Assembly: GCA_011800805.1 (NCBI GenBank) | Contig: MPNW01000190.1 | Location: forward strand, 150,502 to 214,501 | Length of the DNA stretch: 64,000 nucleotides | Reading direction: 5' to 3' | Source of the DNA: Hirudo medicinalis | Lineage: Eukaryota; Annelida; Clitellata; Hirudinida; Hirudinidae | Shown here: positions 13,094 through 27,400 of the stretch, piece after piece | Numbering within the stretch: position 1 is the first letter of the stretch | How the letters are laid out: each line of letters begins with the position of its first letter | Translations under genes and position numbers: made by a program | Notes under the pieces: generated by a model | Databases searched by the model: none | Told to the model about the DNA's origin: nothing | Seen by the model: the letters and a program-made list of their open reading frames with translations, nothing else

Positions 13094-14265
13094 CACAGCA
13101 GACTCAAAATATTTTGCAGAGATTAATTTTTACATACGACCTTCAACAAAGACTATTAGTATGTGGAAAATATTCTCATTGTTAACAATTAGAATTAAAA
13201 ATTAATTTATAAAGCGTACATTCATAAAATATTTGTAAAATTACGACCTGTTAAATCAAATTTAAAAAATCATTACATAAAGAGAATGTGATAAGCGTTC
13301 TTCTGCATAACTTAAAATTCTATAACTTCATTAGATTATACTATTAAATAGTTTTACTATATTAGATTATACTATTAAATCATTTTACTATATTAGATTA
13401 TATTATTAAATCATTTTACCATACTAGATTATATTATTAAATCGTTTTACTATATTACTAGTTAAAGATTGGATTTTAATAACAAGAAACTCAACAATAA
13501 ATTAAACTTAATTTATTTTGCTGAACTTGAGACCCCTACCGATTGATTGTTTCAGTTGCCCCATCATAATGTTGAACAGGATGGGCCATGGGGTCTCCGT
13601 CAACCAAATAAATCTTTTTTTGCTTGTCATAGAGAAAGCTAGTCACCAAAAGAAAGATATTTAAATCTAGAAGGGGATTTGGCAGCAGGAACGGCGTAGA
13701 GGCTTATGGGCACCTCCACCTGGATAAATCCGGCGATGACGTTGAAGGACCGGCAGACCGACAAATAAGTGGAAATTCGTGCAGTTGACTGGCCTTCTAA
13801 CGAAAAAATTAAACGATTACGTGTGCCCCCCCAACAACCCTCCTTAGTACAAAGAATGCTAGCTACGCTGCACCTGGTGTGATTGAATAATTGGAACATC
13901 GGCCTTACTGCGCCGAGACATAATGGTCTCTTCTCCTGTTGGTCAAAAATAGCCGCTCCAAAAAGTTTCAAAATGAGCGTACTGATTGATAATGTAATAA
14001 AGTCCTGAGATTTCGAACGAATTGCGTCCCCAAAGGGCGCTAAAAATAATGAAGGAATAGGAATGTCAGCTGGTAATGTTGCACACAAGAATGATGTTGA
14101 AAAACACCAAAACATTTAAAATTACAAATTGGTGCTTTGGGAGACGTTATAGAAAACGCATTTTGAGGGGACCACTGAATGGTAATGAAACAAATCGAAG
14201 AAAATTCCACAAGTCCCAAACTCGATGCAATGATACCGTTGCTTTGCACTAATGCAGTCATTGAC
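13094..14265. other. Spacer between NDUFB10 and the Tudor gene
   Basis: AT-rich sequence with a TTAGATTATA-type imperfect repeat at about 13330-13460, plus the unexplained minus-strand ORF listed separately. No other coding signal was seen. Confidence 0.6.
13639..14115 (-). CDS. Unrecognised 158-residue ORF (doubtful)
   Basis: An open frame of 158 codons on the minus strand, overlapping in another frame a second open stretch at 14040-14261 that starts just after the Tudor gene's stop. The peptide has hydrophobic blocks (TLSISTLILKLFGAAIF, GFIQVEVPISLYAVP) and six cysteines. I recognise no domain. The two overlapping frames could be one gene with a frameshift or missed intron, a decayed copy, or chance. 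Local base composition is less AT-rich than the flanks, which mildly favours former coding sequence. Confidence 0.3.
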   Translation of the reverse strand: MFWCFSTSFLCATLPADIPIPSLFLAPFGDAIRSKSQDFITLSISTLILKLFGAAIFDQQEKRPLCLGAVRPMFQLFNHTRCSVASILCTKEGCWGGTRNRLIFSLEGQSTARISTYLSVCRSFNVIAGFIQVEVPISLYAVPAAKSPSRFKYLSFGD

Positions 14266-17200
14266 TTATTTGGCCAATTTCATAGCCTTCATCTTCTCTG
14301 TTATAGATAAACCATTAGAGTCAACAACTTTGACCCAGTGCACATTGCCATCACTCTTGACAATCTCAACCTCCAGGATCTGGTCTGCCAAGAGCGAGGA
14401 GAAATAGTCGTTTGCCTCATCAGTCCATACAGGTGCCAGTGGAGATACACCTGGATAATAAAAGTAATATTCATTCAAAACTCAGAAATATCTGCAGAAT
14501 GTAGAAGTGATTCGAATATAAATGGTTAGTATCTGCTAAAATACTACTAGCAATCCCATAACACTAGTAGTGATCCTGTAATAGGAATCCCAACATTGAC
14601 TTCCACCCACAAATTATTCTGAAATGCCTACTTGGGCAAGGAAAGCAGTTTGACAAGTGATAATTGCAAGCATTAATTGCTTTAAATCAATCAGACTTGG
14701 CAGTTATAAGGTTTAGAGTCAAAAGGTGAAAAAGCCTCCAGCCAACCATTTCACGAACGAGGACTTGGTTTTCCCAGTCATTGCAAGTGATCATTACATT
14801 AAACGATCAATACTATGATTATAACAATAATTATTAATTAACATAAACCATTAGATCATTAGTTACATCGAATTAATTCACAAAAAAGAAGAGTAAAGTG
14901 AAACACACCCTGCAGTGAGCACTTGAAAGCCAGTGGTGGAAATCTTTTCATCTGTGCTGGTAATTGGTGGAGGTGGGTGAACGGGACACTCAGATCCTCT
15001 TCGTAGTCGATCAGGCGGACCTTGGCGATGTTTCCGGCAAGTTCTTTAACCTCGACCCTGTACCATTCGTTGTGCACTGAAAGGTCGGCCAAAATAAATA
15101 CGAACCCAAACCGAGGTCGCATGGAGGCTCACGATGAGGACTCACCCCTGTGGAATGCAAGACATATCTCGCCAACTGAGGGGTCGTATTCTTTGTTATC
15201 AGGAGCTCCAGGCACCTTATCACTAACCAGTTCGATGACTAAAGTGATTAAAATTATGTTTACTGGTCTTGCCTTCTTTCAGGTAAGAAAAGAAAAGGTA
15301 AGATGTCGACAATAATAACACTGTGACATTTACAGCCATAATATGATTATGATTACATAATCATAATTCACTATTAGTTATAATAACACCCTTAGAAACT
15401 TGTATTTCAAAGGTAATTATCATCAGTAATTAATTCCATTAAACAAATTAATTAGTTAATAAAATCCACTCACTAAAATCAATAACTTGACACCAGAAAG
15501 CGCACGGGGAGGATGACGAGAGAAGCCCGCACTTGTAAATCTTACCGACGCCCAGAGTCCCAAGATCACCCCTAACCACCACGGGCTTGGAAGCCGTCGA
15601 CTCGGGGACCCTGGCCTTCGAGGGCAAAATATTTTTCCTGAGTAACTCCTCCACTAAGGACTCTCCCTGGGCTGTAATCAACTCAACTTCGTAGATCTTT
15701 TCACCCTCACTGCCCGTCGTCCCGCTGTCCCTGAGACAGGACAACTTGTAAGGCTTCCACTCGCAATTGTCTTTGAACCACTGCTCGGCTTCCTGGCTCC
15801 AACATCCTTCCATCGAATCGTTGCGATTCAAAGCAAGCCAACAGTGAACCACGGGTTTGGGGTTCAAATCTTTCAATTCCTGAGAGATCGCTTTTACGTC
15901 GCCCATTTCGACTTCGGCGATGTTTCCGTAGTCTATAAATTGCACCCTGGAATGGAAACACGTTAAATCAAATTTTGAGCCGAAAGTGAGAAACAGTGAG
16001 CAAACCTGATCACATCTCGAGGGAGGACACTCAGAATTTTGGCTCTGCACCACAGCTCCTCAAAAACAGCTGCGACGATATCGCCCTTCGAATAACTACG
16101 CACCTTTACGGGGCTCAAGTCGTTGAGACGAGATGTTAACATTCTTAGGTTGTCGGACTCTTCGCTCAAATAAAAATCAAAAGGATTCTTGCTGTACTTG
16201 ATCGAGACAGAAACGCCAGCCGCAGGGAGGTTCGAGTTGACCTGGGTAAGGTGAGGGCTGGGCTTATGGACCCCTGTATGTTCCCTGGTCATGTTGATGT
16301 TTGTCTTGTTATGCTCTGCTGTGTTTGCCTTGAATGTAACTTGCTTTTGTAAGATCGTGTTGACGTCGAATGCCGGTTCTAAAGTTTCGGGATCGACCAA
16401 ATCGAGACGATAAAGGCCCGGAGCTTCTCGTTGAAGGTTCTTGGCAAAAAATATCTTCTCGAGACAGCACTCCTTGAATGCATTCAGAATCTGGGCAGTG
16501 GATCGACCGCTTGCTCCGTTCAGGCGACATTGCTGGGCGAGGTAGGGGCTCTCCACGAACACCCTATCTTTAGTGGTGCAGACGGACTCTTTGTCGACGA
16601 CGTCCTCGTTGCCGAAGTCAACGAACAACACCCTCGCCTGGCCGTCCTTAGAGATTTCGTTGACGACTGCCCGGTACCAGAGGTCTTCGTATCGGACTGC
16701 TACGAGTTTGCCTTCTTCGATTTTTCTGCACGGAGAAAGCGTCGACTTATTCAAGCAAAGGGTTATGTCGTTCAGTATTTTCTCGGTTTCCTTGCTCTGC
16801 CTCTGCACGTAAAAATCGCTCGGAGCGACGACATGCACGACCAACACCTGACAGCCTTCCTGCAATTCTTGAACCTCGACGTTGCTAGAAAGAGAAACGT
16901 CGCTCGCAAGAGGATTCTCCAGTTGTTGGTTCGTTTTGGAAGCACTCAGATGCAACAGCTTCTGACAGATCGTCTCCTTGTCCTGCTTCATTTTTATGTC
17001 GACGACATGTTTCTTGCCATCTTTGTTGGCGAATGTAATGAGAAAAATCAATTCCATGCAGTTGTTTTTGAACCACTGGTCACAAAATTCACTTGAAGAT
17101 TGGCTGGGCAGTTTCAATGAACAACGAAAGCATTGCACAGGAAGATATTCGATCAGTTTTTGAGAAATAGTCTTGATTTTATCCCTTTTGACGAACGTCT

Positions 17201-20200
17201 TTTTACCGAAATCGACGAAGAACACTTCGACTTGATCTTCTTTGATGCTCACGACGGAAGCCCTTGCCCAGATGTCGTTAAGTTTGCAGGCAACTGGCAA
17301 ATTTAAAGAGATCGATTCACAAGTGTCAGCAGAAGTGCAGTGATTTCGCAAATCCTCCATCAATTCTTGGAACTTCTTTTGGTCTCCTCCGTTCATTCTC
17401 ATGACGTAAAAGTCTGCCGTACTCTCTATGGCCATGACCACGACGACATCATCGTGGAAGAGGAGAGAATCGTTGTGCGGATAGCTGTACTCGTCGACGC
17501 CCTCTCGAATTTGCTGACTGTTTACCGTCCGATCGTGAGAGCCGATCGACAGTTTCTGGAACTCGGCTCTCGTGGCCTTCATGAAATTCAACATGTTCGG
17601 CCTGAGTTCCAAGTCCGAAAGGAAATCGATGACGATCCTGTCTTTCCGTTTTTCCATTATTTTGATCGAAAAAATTGACTTCGAGACGAGATGAACGAAA
17701 TATTCGACATCTTGCTTCTGCCAATGATACCCCTGAAAATCCACAGAACAGCAGACGGCTTGGGCCGGTAAAGTGGAAAACTTGCCATCGAGTGGTGCCA
17801 GATCTTTCAAGGACACCGTCTTGGTGTGTCCGTAGTCGTAGAAAAATACGGACGCCTTCCCTGACTGCAATTCCGCGATGCTTCCTCTCTTCCAACTGCC
17901 CGTCGGCTCGCACTTGACGGCGTACAGATTGGCGTAAACATTCACCCTGCAAATCCAGTTGAATTGAAAATCACAAATTTAAATGAATGAATGCAACTGC
18001 AAGTCGTTACACAGGAATGTATCTATTTATCAAGAGAAGCCTTCACTTTTTTTTTAGCTTTCTTCATTTTGGACATAAAATTTTCGAACAATATTCTAAT
18101 GAGTCAAATTCTATGGCGATCGTTCGGTTACGAGTTGTGAATCAATCTTCTCGCGAGCAGTGCGGACATTACAAAGAGACGGCACTCGAACGAGCCATGC
18201 AAGTTTGATTCGAGTTCGTATAAAATCAAAATAACAAAAGTCCCACATGAAGTTTTTCCCCGAATGTTCCTTGTAGTGCATCTTCAAGTCGGATTCCAAC
18301 TGCTCGAGCTCCATGGTCGAGTCGAGGAGGAAGTTGGCGTAGAACTGGTTTGGGGTGATGACGTGGTTGATGGTGATCCAGTACTCCTGCTTGGTGTCAA
18401 AATTCTTGGAAATATTTCTGACAGGCAATTTCGGCGCCTTGAATTCTTCCACAACGGCAAACCTCGAGAGGCACTTCTTTAACCTAAAAGTGCATAACAT
18501 ATTATTGCAAGTTGCAGGTGACTAAGTAAAAATTAATTAAAACAATTCTAGAAACATTTACATTAAATTGTTAACAGCAAGTTAAATAACAAAGCATCAG
18601 AATTCCGATAAAATTCTCAACAGTTTTACTTAAAATTATTGAAATGATTTATTTCTAACGAGACTCGAGCATCGCTTAGCAACCATTTGCGAAGGGCACA
18701 ATGAAATAATCCGACCTACCCAATGACGGACTTGAAACTCTTCAAACTTTCCTCCACTTCCAAATGTTCGGCAAGTCCCGCCTCCAGTAAAACCGTGGCC
18801 ATGTCTTTATTGTCTGAGAGCAAAAGCGTTCGAATGTTTGAATAACTTATTTACTAAATATAATTTTACAGAATTTATTTTATTTCACAAAAAAACAACA
18901 ATGTTACATGTTGACAAGGCAAGGATCAGTCCTATATGAGTGAAAATTTCCTTATGCTGAGTGATCAGATGGTTTTGCAAAGTGATTGAAAGTATGCATT
19001 AACAACAAATATCAAATCCAAAGAACGAACTCTGTGGCTGACAATATTTAACAAATAATCTAATAGAAATATCTAATAATAAATAATGATCTAACAAATA
19101 ATGTAACAATAAAATAATCAACAACATGAAAACAATGCCAAGGCATCAAATCAGAAGCAGCAATCCAAAAAAAAAAAAACAGATCAGCTCCACAAAAACT
19201 CGCCATGACGTACGATTAATTCATCAATTTATCATTTCGAATTGGAAAAGCAACAACCTAGTTACGAATAAAATAATAATACCATCAACAACACCAACAA
19301 CAACTCGACGACACAATCGTTCAAGCACGCAATGCTCCACCAACCGTGAAGAGTCACGTCAACGACGTGCGTGTTCGACTGAAGCCCGACGACCCTCATT
19401 TTCAGAGGTTTGAAGTACTTTCTGAAGACTTCAAGGGTCCTCGTCGGCCACGTGAGTCGGTCTCCTTTGCACATGACACCGTTGAGACGACACTTTATCC
19501 CCTGACATCCAAAGACAACTTGCTTGTTACAGTAGTAAAAGTTATGACGTTATCAATATTGTGGCCGTGTATTAAGGTTGCCGCTAATACTTCTACGGTA
19601 TTAGTATCGTCATAATGTTTGTATTATCATGATGTTTGTATCATCATAATGTTTGTTTACAGTCTGTTCCTTATGATAGTGATATTAATTCCAGTTAGCA
19701 TTACTATTATAATAGGTATCTCTGGTGTCATGCATGAGGTGCCCTATAAAATTTCTATTACCTTAACAATGCTAATCCATATCACCAGAGACTGTACACA
19801 GACTGAAATTAGGTTAAGTGCATCCTCACCATGAAGTTTGTTTGAAATTCTGTTGGAAGGATGAAAAGAGGACGATTGAGGGATTGAATCAACGACCCGT
19901 CGTCGATGTCTCTCAAATCCACCTCCCCACCCTCTGAGAACTCCACTTGGACCCTCCTCCACACGTCGTTGTTGTCTTTGAGGACACCCACATCGCCGAC
20001 TTTTGGTCGCGTGTTGCCTTGGCCATTTTCGCTCGGACGAGATTTAAAATACTGCAAATGCGAGCATGCGATTGGATCACATATTTTGGCCTTACACCGA
20101 GAAAAAGGAAAAAGAAGCTATTAGATGTATTGCAATAAAAATTCTCACATTACTCAAATCATTTCTCAATCTGTCGAGTCTGTCTCTGTCTTCCTTGCAT

Positions 20201-20408
20201 ACCACCCAAAATTCACTCGGTGATTCGGGAAATGTTGGTGAAAAAATCTAAAACAATTTCCACTCAATGTACCACTCTGTTGAATTCAATCAACTATTTC
20301 GACCATTTGCAGCTTTAATATCACTAAAAAAATGAATAAGCCTAAAAATACAACACATTACAATGCAATTACCTCAATAGGACCATTCAGTTGCAGAATT
20401 TTAAACAT
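14266..20408 (-). CDS. Multi-Tudor domain protein (TDRD/Tudor family), complete
   Basis: Such proteins bind dimethyl-arginine tails of PIWI proteins and scaffold germ granules. Exons 5' to 3': 20408-20373, 20247-20149, 20051-19830, 19522-19345, 18813-18720, 18483-18247, 17946-16006, 15946-15474, 15238-15146, 15076-14909, 14450-14266; phases agree throughout; 1241 residues. The start (MFKILQLNGPIE) leads directly into an extended-Tudor fold. Six Tudor cores are visible, near residues 55-95 (DIDDG), 290-335 (FFYDYG), 510-550 (VFFVDFG), 700-745 (LFVDFGNED), 920-960 (QFIDYGNIAEV) and 1100-1140 (RLIDYEED). Staphylococcal-nuclease-like halves include EAGLAEHLE and PAQAVCCSV. No MYND, RING or KH domain is seen, so TDRD6/TDRD15-like is likelier than TDRD1. 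The donor of exon 6 (AT|GTGGGA) is weak and chosen by phase. The large exon 7 (1941 bp) contrasts with the small flanking exons. Confidence 0.9.
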
Positions 20409-21446
20409 GTTCTTTAATGTTCAGTTTCTGTTAAGTGAATTTATAAAAAAACCGTCATAATGCAAATTCTATATAGGTTAGTTTCAAAGTAGCAGTTTAA
20501 GTGCAAAAACGTACATCACAACTTATTTTTTTACAAGCAATGTGTTGATTATGCATAATAATTTCACTATTGACGCATCGTGATCACTTTAACATAAAGC
20601 ATTCGAGTCCCTGAGCACAAAATATGCGCTTTATCTAAGCAAAGCAAAACCTGAAACATACATCGGCGAATGCAATGAAATAATAAACTCAGAAAAATTG
20701 CTGGAAACAAGACAAAGAAAATAAACCAATCACGTTTCCTTTTTCGCGCCTTATCAAGATTCCGTTAACAAGGACTCAAGTTAGCAATTGCATTAACCAT
20801 TTGTTATTAAATATTTACAAATTATTATTTGACTATTTAGCAACCATTTTCTGATTAGTATTGTAGTTAGTAATTCAACTATTCAATTAACTCAATAGTA
20901 AAGTTTAGTGTTCATAAAATAGATTTGACCCGTCAAATAAGAAGCATCTTCTCACTTGAATCATAAAAACTTTCTTTCTTCACCAACTCAAGAATGACAG
21001 CGCACATTATGTTGACTGCTGCTTTCCAGTAGCCATGACGTGTTTCCCTACTGGTTTCCATCAAATTTCATCTTAATAAATTCGGCTTATATCGCTTTAA
21101 AATAGATCTTTAATAACTTTTCTAAAGGCAATTTCCGATGTTTTCTGAGGATTAACTTCCAGTTAACATCAATGTCTTCACTTCAAATCAACAACATATA
21201 TTACCATTGAATAATCTTATGAAACTCTTAATTTTTAATGCCAAACAATTTCTGTTTTATAAACTGTTACATCTAAAAAAATGGAAGTTAGCAGCTAACG
21301 TACACAAAACAAACGCCTCTTTTTAATATCGAATTTCGCTTTTGACTCATCGGGATTACTTTGTATTCCTTTCGGATTTGTGTTGAAGTCTAAATTAAGC
21401 ATTAACATCTCATGTAGAGTATAAAGATGATTTTTTGAAACAGAAA
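20409..21446. promoter_or_regulatory. Divergent intergenic region between the Tudor gene and VPS8
   Basis: About 1.04 kb separates the two start codons, which point away from each other. No ORF, repeat or clear TATA box was found, so promoters of both genes must lie here or in 5' exons I could not see. Assignment rests on position only. Confidence 0.45.
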
Positions 21447-24400
21447 ATGGACTCCGACACTGCAGAAAATCAACATTTAAACGAAACGGACAAAGGTGCG
21501 AAGTACGAAACTGAAGAACTAACAGTTCATCAGGAATCACTAGATGACGCTATTGATGATCAGGAATTTGACATTCCACCAGTACAGAATTTACCCACCC
21601 TGGAAAGCATTTTGAATGCACCAGATGATGATGATTTGAGACCTCAGCAGAACTTTCTTTCAGAACTAAATTCATTGGCACAAGTATGTTCAATCATTCA
21701 CTTAATCTAACACTAAATTATTGTGATATTGATGGTAAAGATAAGAATGTGAAATTATGTGTAATGGCAGTTTTTATTTTTGATTAAACAGACAGATGGA
21801 TGGGATGCTGCTTCAATCTCCAGTCAAGATAGCTCCACTGCTGGCATGCTCACTCCCACACACAGAAAGTCAAGATCTACGAAAATATCAACTTCCGATA
21901 AACATGGAATCGTTCTTCGTCACGTCAAACTGAAATCCATATCTTCTCAACTTCTCTCTGCTACAGACAAAGTCGATGCTGGTCTTCCAACCGCACTGGC
22001 AGTTTCGAATTACATTGCAATAGGCACCTCACATGGGCTAGTTCTTGTGTTTGATTCCAAGCAGGCTTTGAGGTTTTGCTTGGGAAGCACTGCTGTTGGT
22101 GCTGAGTATGGGGCAGTTTCAGCTTTGAGCTTCAACATTGACTGCACCAGATTACTGTGTGGTTTTGCAAGGGGTCAGATCACCATGTGGAATCTGACGA
22201 ATGGCAAGCTGCTGAGGACGGTGCTCGATGCCCATCCGCCCGGAACCGCCATCCTCCACGTCAAATTCACGGACGACAGGACCGTAGCAGTGACGAACGA
22301 CAGTGGGGGATCCATCTTCCAGTTGGAGTTCAAACGGAAGATGGGGGTCAGGACTTGCGACTCTCATTGTCTGTTTTCAGGCAGCAGAGGCGAAGCTTGC
22401 GTCGTGGAGCCCCTCTGCACCCAGCAGGCCGTGCCCGAGCATCCGATGAAGGACGTAGCAATTCTTGCCATAGCCTCGTTGTCGAAGGTTTTGGTGGTCG
22501 TCATCAAACCTCACCTCAAGGTCCACTATGTGCATCTCCTGCCAGGGGATCCATCCACTCTGCCCCTCTTGAGTTGGCAGTACGTCGTCATCCAGGTCTC
22601 CGAGAGCAATCGCATAATAGATCCGGTACTGGCTTTTGCAAGAGATCAAACCATTTACTTTGCACAGGTTGGTCGAGCTTCTTGTTGAAAGAAAGTTGTG
22701 GATGTCAACGTAGTACAACTTGTGACGGACTCAATTGCTCGTCGAGCTTACTTTCACTTTGCAATTGAAACTAATTTTGTTGATTTGCGATTACATTTGT
22801 GTATGTTTGTTTGTGTGTGTTTGTTTGTGTGTGTTTGTTTGTGTATGTTTGGTTAGATGTTCAACTGACCGAAAGTTTTTCTAGTTACTTCACTGATTCT
22901 GCAATTAGTCTGTTTGTGTCCGACGATAAACTTATATGTAAGGCTCACTGAGGAATTTATAAATTGTTGGATTTGAAATACGAATGCATTTCATGTTTTG
23001 TTTCAATTTCCATCATTAATAATTTCATGAAGACACGAAGCATCGGCTTGCTTTGTTGTAACCGACCGGACGACTGTTATTCCCATCCCAGGTGGTATGC
23101 CATAGTGCTGACAACATCAAAGTCACTCTTCTCCAAAAGATGGAACTTCCCTACAAGCTTTTGGCGATGACCTGGATCAACTCCAGATCCATGGTGCTCG
23201 TCGACACCTCGGAAAGAGCTCACCTGGTGGATGTCAAAACAGAGGAAGAAGTGCAGGTGGCTGTTGATTGCTTTTACTCAAACTTATACATTTCTGGTCA
23301 TTTTAGAGTCGTTTAGGGCAAAACACCTTAATAGAGGAATGGTGTGATATTTATGATTCTGAATTTTGTTGTTGTTGTTGTTGAGATTTTGGTTATTTTT
23401 CAAGTTGGTTTTTTGCAATTACTTGAGATAATCATCTATTCAATGCACAGGTTCTTGACTTGGCAGACGTCCAACTGGTGTACAGCACGAGTTTCTACAA
23501 ATCTCTTGCAACTGGTGGAAATGTCAGCAGAGCTCTGGCATATGCTGGAGACAGGGCGTGCTACCAGTCGATTGTGATCTTCAACAACCAGCTCGTGCTG
23601 CTGGGAACTCGAGGGGTTCACGTGCTGACCTTGAGATCGTGGTCAGAAAGGGTAAATGCCCTCGTAAAGCAAAACAAGTACCGGCAAGCACTGGATTTGG
23701 GACTGTCTTTTTACAAGGGAGAGGCAAAGGTCTCGGTGGGATTGTCCTGGAATCCGACGAAGAGGAAGGCGTCTGTGGACGAATTGATGAGGAACGTTCT
23801 GCTGCAATACGTCGACGTTTCCATCACTTCCCGATGTCCGAACAGAGGAAAGGTCGAAGAACTGAGAGACCACTTTCAAGAAGTTGTCACTGCCTGCCTC
23901 AATTACTGCATTGCAACTCAGAACAACGACTTTCTTTTTGACACACTCTACGACAGGTCAGAGATTCCTGTCTAAACATTCTAGGCTCAAATGAAATCAT
24001 TCATTTGTGTGGAAGCTATTGTTTGAGATAAGGACAGCAGACCGAGTGGTTGAATCTATTTGATTATGTACTTTTCGTTTAAGCATTCAAAATAAACCAC
24101 TTATTATATTTTTATATTTATTAATGCAATTTGATTTTATTTTAAAAGTAGTTTTATCCTCATCAAACAAATTTCAACTTGTTAGTTTTTTAAAGGTTCA
24201 ATGATTCAATTGGTTTCAACTTCTAAAAGGCTATCGAGAGAATTATTGGCAAAGGAAGTCTTTTTGGAGTCTTTGGAGCCGTTCATATTGGATGGTTTGT
24301 TGGACTTCGTCAAACCGGGGGTCATGCAGTGCTTCGTCGAGCACTTCAAAGAGAAGGGAGCCCTGGAGAGCATCGAGGCCTGCATCTTCCACCTGGACTT

Positions 24401-27400
24401 CTCGAGCCTTGACATTCATCAAGTTGGAGTTTCAGTTTGATTTGCAATTATTTTATTTTGATCAAATTGTGAGATGTGTTAATGATGATGACGATGATGA
24501 TGATTATGATAATCAATGTTGGCTTTAAAGTTATGGCATTAGTTCAAATTGATTAATCTAAGAATAATGAAATGGATCCTCAATTTATCAAGTTGACATC
24601 AACTGAGTTTTTTCACAAATTTACTTGTTCTGCCTTTGGATGACAATGTGAATTATTAGGATGAACATGTGAATTATTAGGATGATGATGTGAATTATTA
24701 GGATGAACATGTGAATTATTAGGATGATGATGTGAATTATTAGGATGATGATGTGAATTATTAGGATGATGATGTGAATTATTAGGATGAACATGTGAAT
24801 TATTAGGATGATGATGTGAATTATTAGGATGACAATGTGAATTATTAGGATGAACATGTGAATTATTAGGATGATGATTTGAATTATTAGGATGAACATG
24901 TGAATTATTAGGATGAACATGTGAATTATTTGAGCTTCTTTGGTAAAAATAAAATAACTATTTTCCTAGCAATTTTCATTTTTAATTTTTTCGAGAGAAT
25001 AAGTGCAACAATTTTCTGATGAGTCATGAAAGATAAAATCCATTTCCAGGTCGTTTCCTTGTGCAGGTCGCACGGCTTGTACGACACGATGTTCCACATT
25101 TACAACAAGAGCATGGGCGACTACGTCACGCCTCTGATTGAACTCTTGGATCGACTGAGCGATCACAGGAATGCAAACAAGCAGACGACTCGCGACGAGG
25201 ACGAACTGGGAAACAAAATATTGGTCTACATAAGCTGCTGCCTTTCGGGCCACGCTTATCCTTTCGGGGAAATTCCCGAGGACAAGGCCAACCTGGTCAG
25301 GGAGCAAGTCCTGCTCTGCATAACCTCCCTCCACAGCCCGTCGCACGCCGAAACTGAACCGGCATATCCTTATCTGAGGACCCTCATTCACTTCAACACC
25401 ATGGAATTCTTTAATGCTCTCTCTCTTGCTTTCCGAGATTCTCAACTCCAAGCCAAAGAGAAGCAAAGAGTTGTTGACATCTTGTTGCTCCTCATGATCG
25501 AGAATGTCGGGTTCACCCCGTCGCAGGTCGGCCGTTTGTAGTGATATTTCCATTTAAATTTTTTAATTTCGAAATCCTTGAGGAATGCATGTAGTTCAAG
25601 TTATGAAGTGCATGAGGCATCAGAGCTGCTAATCCATTTATAAAGTCATTATCCCCAAAGATGCTAATCAGGCATGGGGTACTTGTACTAGTACTCATAT
25701 TTGTACTTTGAGTACTCATACTCGTGCTGATAACCTTATGGTTAAGTTTTGGCCAAATTAATGTGATTTTGTTTGTTTGATTTCTTAACTCTCTCATCTT
25801 GTCTCTGCTCGTGAATGAACCCAAATATGATTTCTGTGCTCGAACATGCATTTTGATTGCATGATTCACTCTTCGATAAATACAATGTTAATTACACTTA
25901 CAAATTACATTACAAATCAAATGCATTGTAATTCCAGATCGGTATCCTCTTCGTCTTCTTGGGAAGGCAAATGTCTCAGGACAACAGCAGCATAGTGGTG
26001 AAGCCCGTGCTCTTCGAGCAGGTCCTCGAGACCCTGTGCACCTCCGACCGGTCTCGCCACGAGGAGAGGGAGCAGATCATGATCGACTTCCTCAAGACGG
26101 GAGTGCTCGAACAATTCCTCGAGAACCAGCCGCAAGAAGAGCTCAGACTCATCACGATGGCAGAATCCGCCGAATTCTTCAGAGTGGTCGAGATGCTGCA
26201 CATCGAGCGCAGGAGGTTCAGCCAAGCCTTGTCCACCTACTGGAAGGATGCTTCGAGAGGGGAGAAAATATTCGCCTTCGTGAGGATGGTTTTCAGAGAC
26301 GAGTTCGTGACTTTGGAAGAGAAGGAGAACTTGAAGAGGGACGTTCTGGAGAATCTTGATCGGTTCGTGAGGATCGATGCCAAGAAGACTTCCAGGCTGC
26401 TGCTGGATGTTTTCGAGGTGGAGATGTCCCAAGTTCTCGTCAGATTCGAGCAGGACGAAGAGGCCTTGTTTTATTTCCTGCAGGTTGTTGTCGATTTTTA
26501 TATTTTTTTATTTGTTTTATTATCATCGCTCTAACTTTGATTTTGAAATTAAATTGTACTCATTTAATTTGCGAATCAATGTCATGTCAAAACCAAACTT
26601 GCTTGGAGCTGGAAAGGTAGCTGGCATCCATACGAAGTCTCATGAGGTTCAAGATGACTCTTCATGAGATTTCTAGATAATGCTCTTATTATGTTGGTTC
26701 ATAGTAACGCTTCCAAGATGATTTATCATCAAGTAACAACAGTAAACTTAACAAACAGTAAACAAGGCTTCATTTTCAGGGAATGTTTGAGCATTTGGAG
26801 AACAAGGAACGTAAGAAAGTTAATAAAATTGAAACCACAGTTTACGAAAAATACGTCTCGTTGATGTGCAAGTTTGGAGTCTCGCAGGAGAGCATCATTG
26901 AATTCCTGAAAAAGAACTCATCCTACAGAAACGATGTTGTTCTCGGCATCAGCAAGCAGTACTCGGCCAAGGACATCACTTGTTTTCTTCTGGAAAGGTC
27001 CCGAGATTTCTCAGAGGCATTCTCCCTGCACCTGGAGATGCTGGCAGGGGACATGGCCAGCTGTGGACAGAAAGCAGTGGATTCAAGGATTTCCAAGATG
27101 CTGGAATTTCTTCAGAGGAATTCACGCTCCATGACGACAGAACAAACGCACAAGTTGTGGTTTGAACTTCTCGATGTGGTCCTCTGCAAGCAACAAGAGT
27201 TGAAAGGAATATCCCCTTCGAAGAGCAATGAAGACGAACTGACGGCTCAGTGGATGAGGCAGACGACTTCACGCATCATGACCACTGGCACGCCTTATCT
27301 CCCTCCTGGGCTTATCCTCCAGAAGATCATCTCCAGTCCTGCCTACTCGACCGGAAGATTTTCCGAACTGAGAGGTTTGGTAACAAATATGATGGAAACC

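Noticed and set aside
16431..17096. 221-codon plus-strand ORF
   Set aside because: It is antisense to the large Tudor exon; the minus strand carries clear Tudor motifs throughout.
18111..18246. Extension of Tudor exon 6 by about 45 codons
   Set aside because: Conserved T-box-like Tudor spacing and phase favour ending the exon at 18247; the extension has no family resemblance.
24621..24930. Regularly spaced repeats that might suggest a CRISPR array or a repeat protein
   Set aside because: Units are contiguous 21-bp repeats without unique spacers and lie in a VPS8 intron.
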